Part shown: positions 63,143 through 64,000 of the stretch, piece after piece
Position numbering within the stretch: the stretch's first letter is position 1
How the letters are laid out: each line of letters starts with the position of its first letter
Program-made: the position numbers and the translations under genes
Source of the DNA: Saprospiraceae bacterium
Lineage (GTDB): Bacteria > Bacteroidota > Bacteroidia > Chitinophagales > Saprospiraceae
Assembly: GCA_020850225.1 (NCBI GenBank)
Contig: JADZFD010000015.1
Location: forward strand, 62,001-126,000
Length of the DNA: 64,000 nucleotides
Direction: 5' to 3'
Notes under the pieces: generated by a model
What the model was told of the DNA's origin: nothing
Database searches by the model: none
Seen by the model: the letters and a program-made list of their open reading frames with translations, nothing else

Positions 63143-63165
63143 AATCCTACATATTTAGTTGGATA

Positions 63166-63173
63166 CAAAGATA
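63166..63173 (-). promoter_or_regulatory. Candidate -7 element for dapB
   Basis: The reverse strand reads TATCTTTG, a perfect TAnnTTTG match 23 nt upstream of the start codon. No clear -33 TTG. Confidence 0.4.
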
Positions 63174-63253
63174 AGTTAATTTTAGGGTAAAATTCTAAAA
63201 AACTATTCTTCATTTTGTAATGTTGTTTTTTGTAAATTATTAAAATACCAAAC

Positions 63254-63258
63254 GGAGG
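63254..63258 (+). promoter_or_regulatory. GGAGG Shine-Dalgarno before a TTG start
   Basis: GGAGG ends only 3 nt before the TTG start of the NadR-like gene. The strong site compensates for the weak start codon, but the spacing is shorter than optimal. Confidence 0.5.
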
Positions 63259-63261
63259 CTT

Positions 63262-63768
63262 TTGAAGATTGTTTTTACAGGTCCTGAGTCAACAGGCAAA
63301 TCCATTATTTCCAGCTGGCTGAGTACAACCTCAGGGTTTTATCTTGTTCCTGAAATAGCCAGACCTTATCTGGAAAGTAGAAATATAATTCCACAATATC
63401 ATGACGTGTGGGAGATTGGATTGTTGCAGTATTGGGAAGAAATGTATGCTCAACAGCATTTTTCAGATGTTGTCTGTGATACCGATTTGTTGACAATTAT
63501 CATCTGGATGGAAGAAAAATTTGGCAGATGTGAAGCATTTATTGAAGAAAGATGGCGAAATTCAATTGCTGATATGTATATGTTATGCAGGCCGGATATT
63601 CCATGGGAACCGGACCCACTCCGGGAAAATCCTTATGACAGAGACAGACTATTTGATATACACAAATCCAAACTGAATGATGCTGGTAAGCCATACCGGA
63701 TTATAGAAGGGGATTGGTCAAACAGAAAAAAGCTGGTAAGAGATTATCTGAATTTACAGGATAAATAG
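63262..63768 (+). CDS. NadR-kinase-like P-loop ATPase (AAA_28 type)
   Basis: A 168-residue P-loop protein, Walker A GPESTGKS at residues 7-14, starting at TTG 63262 after GGAGG. VPEIARPYLESR, DTDLLTIIIWMEEKFG, and the C-terminal RPDIPWEPDPLRENPYDRDR match the ribosylnicotinamide-kinase domain of NadR, but the adenylyltransferase and helix-turn-helix parts of full NadR are missing. It may phosphorylate nicotinamide riboside; other small kinases of this family have unknown substrates. Confidence 0.83.
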   Translation: MKIVFTGPESTGKSIISSWLSTTSGFYLVPEIARPYLESRNIIPQYHDVWEIGLLQYWEEMYAQQHFSDVVCDTDLLTIIIWMEEKFGRCEAFIEERWRNSIADMYMLCRPDIPWEPDPLRENPYDRDRLFDIHKSKLNDAGKPYRIIEGDWSNRKKLVRDYLNLQDK

Positions 63769-63774
63769 AGGTTT

Positions 63775-64000
63775 CTAAATTGTGTTTTTTCTGAAATGGT
63801 GTCCACATTCTACACAATACTTATTTTCATGATCGTTTTCTTTATGGCAATTGGTACAGAATTTACCGGTATTCTTTTTGGTATGTGCTTTAGCGATTTC
63901 ATATGACCAGATGGCAGTTGGAACTGCAATGATAGCATAACCTGCCAGCATGATTATGGAAGCTATAAATTTACCTAAAGGAGTCAACGGTGTGATATCA
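63775..64000 (-). CDS. Potassium-channel-like protein with C-terminal zinc ribbon (partial, 5' end cut by window)
   Basis: The reverse-strand frame runs open into the window edge, and the visible part ends with DITPLTPLGKFIASIIMLAG and YAIIAVPTAIWSYEIAK. This is the segment after the selectivity filter of voltage-gated-type K+ channels (ion_trans), where GYGD precedes ITPLT. The last helix leads to a short cytoplasmic tail with CTNCH and CVECGHH, a four-Cys zinc ribbon. An in-frame TTG at 63987 is internal and not the start. The start, voltage-sensing helices and filter lie outside the window. Confidence 0.75.
   Translation of the reverse strand, partial: DITPLTPLGKFIASIIMLAGYAIIAVPTAIWSYEIAKAHTKKNTGKFCTNCHKENDHENKYCVECGHHFRKNTI

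Overview
The window is a chromosomal stretch from a Bacteroidota bacterium, most likely of the Saprospiria or a close relative. The evidence is several cell-surface proteins ending in a type A type IX secretion (T9SS) sorting domain, a PorP/SprF-family protein, SprB repeats, three CarboxypepD-regulatory TonB-dependent receptors (one Oar-like), a type III glutamine synthetase, a DUF2911 protein, AT-rich DNA and promoters of the Bacteroidota TTG-N19-21-TAnnTTTG type. I see no tRNA, rRNA, CRISPR array, insertion sequence, phage gene or integrase. The genes look like ordinary vertically inherited content, with the novelty in domain architectures and lost catalytic residues.

Layout. 1-3.3 kb: 5' part of a Kup potassium transporter cut by the window edge, preceded by an overlapping KdpE-like regulator and a shortened KdpD-like kinase. 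3.3-9.7 kb: Gdx/SugE-type SMR pump, TrmN6 tRNA methyltransferase, a 1221-residue secreted protein with ten Cys-paired repeats, a possible small transcript with its own promoter and terminator, and an LpxL-like acyltransferase. 10.1-14.6 kb: TonB-dependent receptor plus a secreted esterase-fold protein that lacks the nucleophilic serine. 14.7-21.7 kb: housekeeping genes (class I aminotransferase, DusB, CCA-adding enzyme, helix-hairpin-helix membrane protein, CorC-like protein, SUI1 factor). 21.9-29.6 kb: a seven-repeat Cys-rich T9SS protein, an Oar-like receptor and a lamin-tail/cupredoxin-like T9SS protein. 29.7-36.1 kb: an M16 protease pair (active plus inactive lipoprotein), a lone PDH E1 alpha, and DUF6794- and DUF2911-type secreted proteins.

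36.2-41.1 kb: a duplicated oligopeptide-type ABC ATPase, an overlapping CYTH / SH3-membrane-HNH gene pair and an ABC-F protein. 41.2-49.2 kb: a propeller-SprB-OmpA protein, a secreted endonuclease/exonuclease/phosphatase-family enzyme, and the divergent TonB receptor and DUF5689 lipoprotein, which together look like a nucleic-acid or phosphoester scavenging locus. 49.4-54.7 kb: LytS/LytTR-type two-component pair, RluA-family pseudouridine synthase, a second ABC-F and a C40-family protein with Ser in place of the catalytic Cys. 54.8-64 kb: PorP/SprF protein, a 49-residue membrane protein, acyl-CoA thioesterase, LolA-like protein, glutamine synthetase III, DnaG, DapB, a NadR-kinase-like ATPase, and the end of a potassium-channel-like protein with a zinc ribbon, cut by the window edge.

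The best candidates for something not well described are the overlapping CYTH + SH3-TM-HNH pair (37793-38940), the Ser-for-Cys C40 protein (53832-54665), the pseudo-esterase beside a TonB receptor (13022-14581), the small transcript at 8519-8681, and the zinc-ribbon channel at the right edge. All functions are inferred from reading the sequence; no database search was run.
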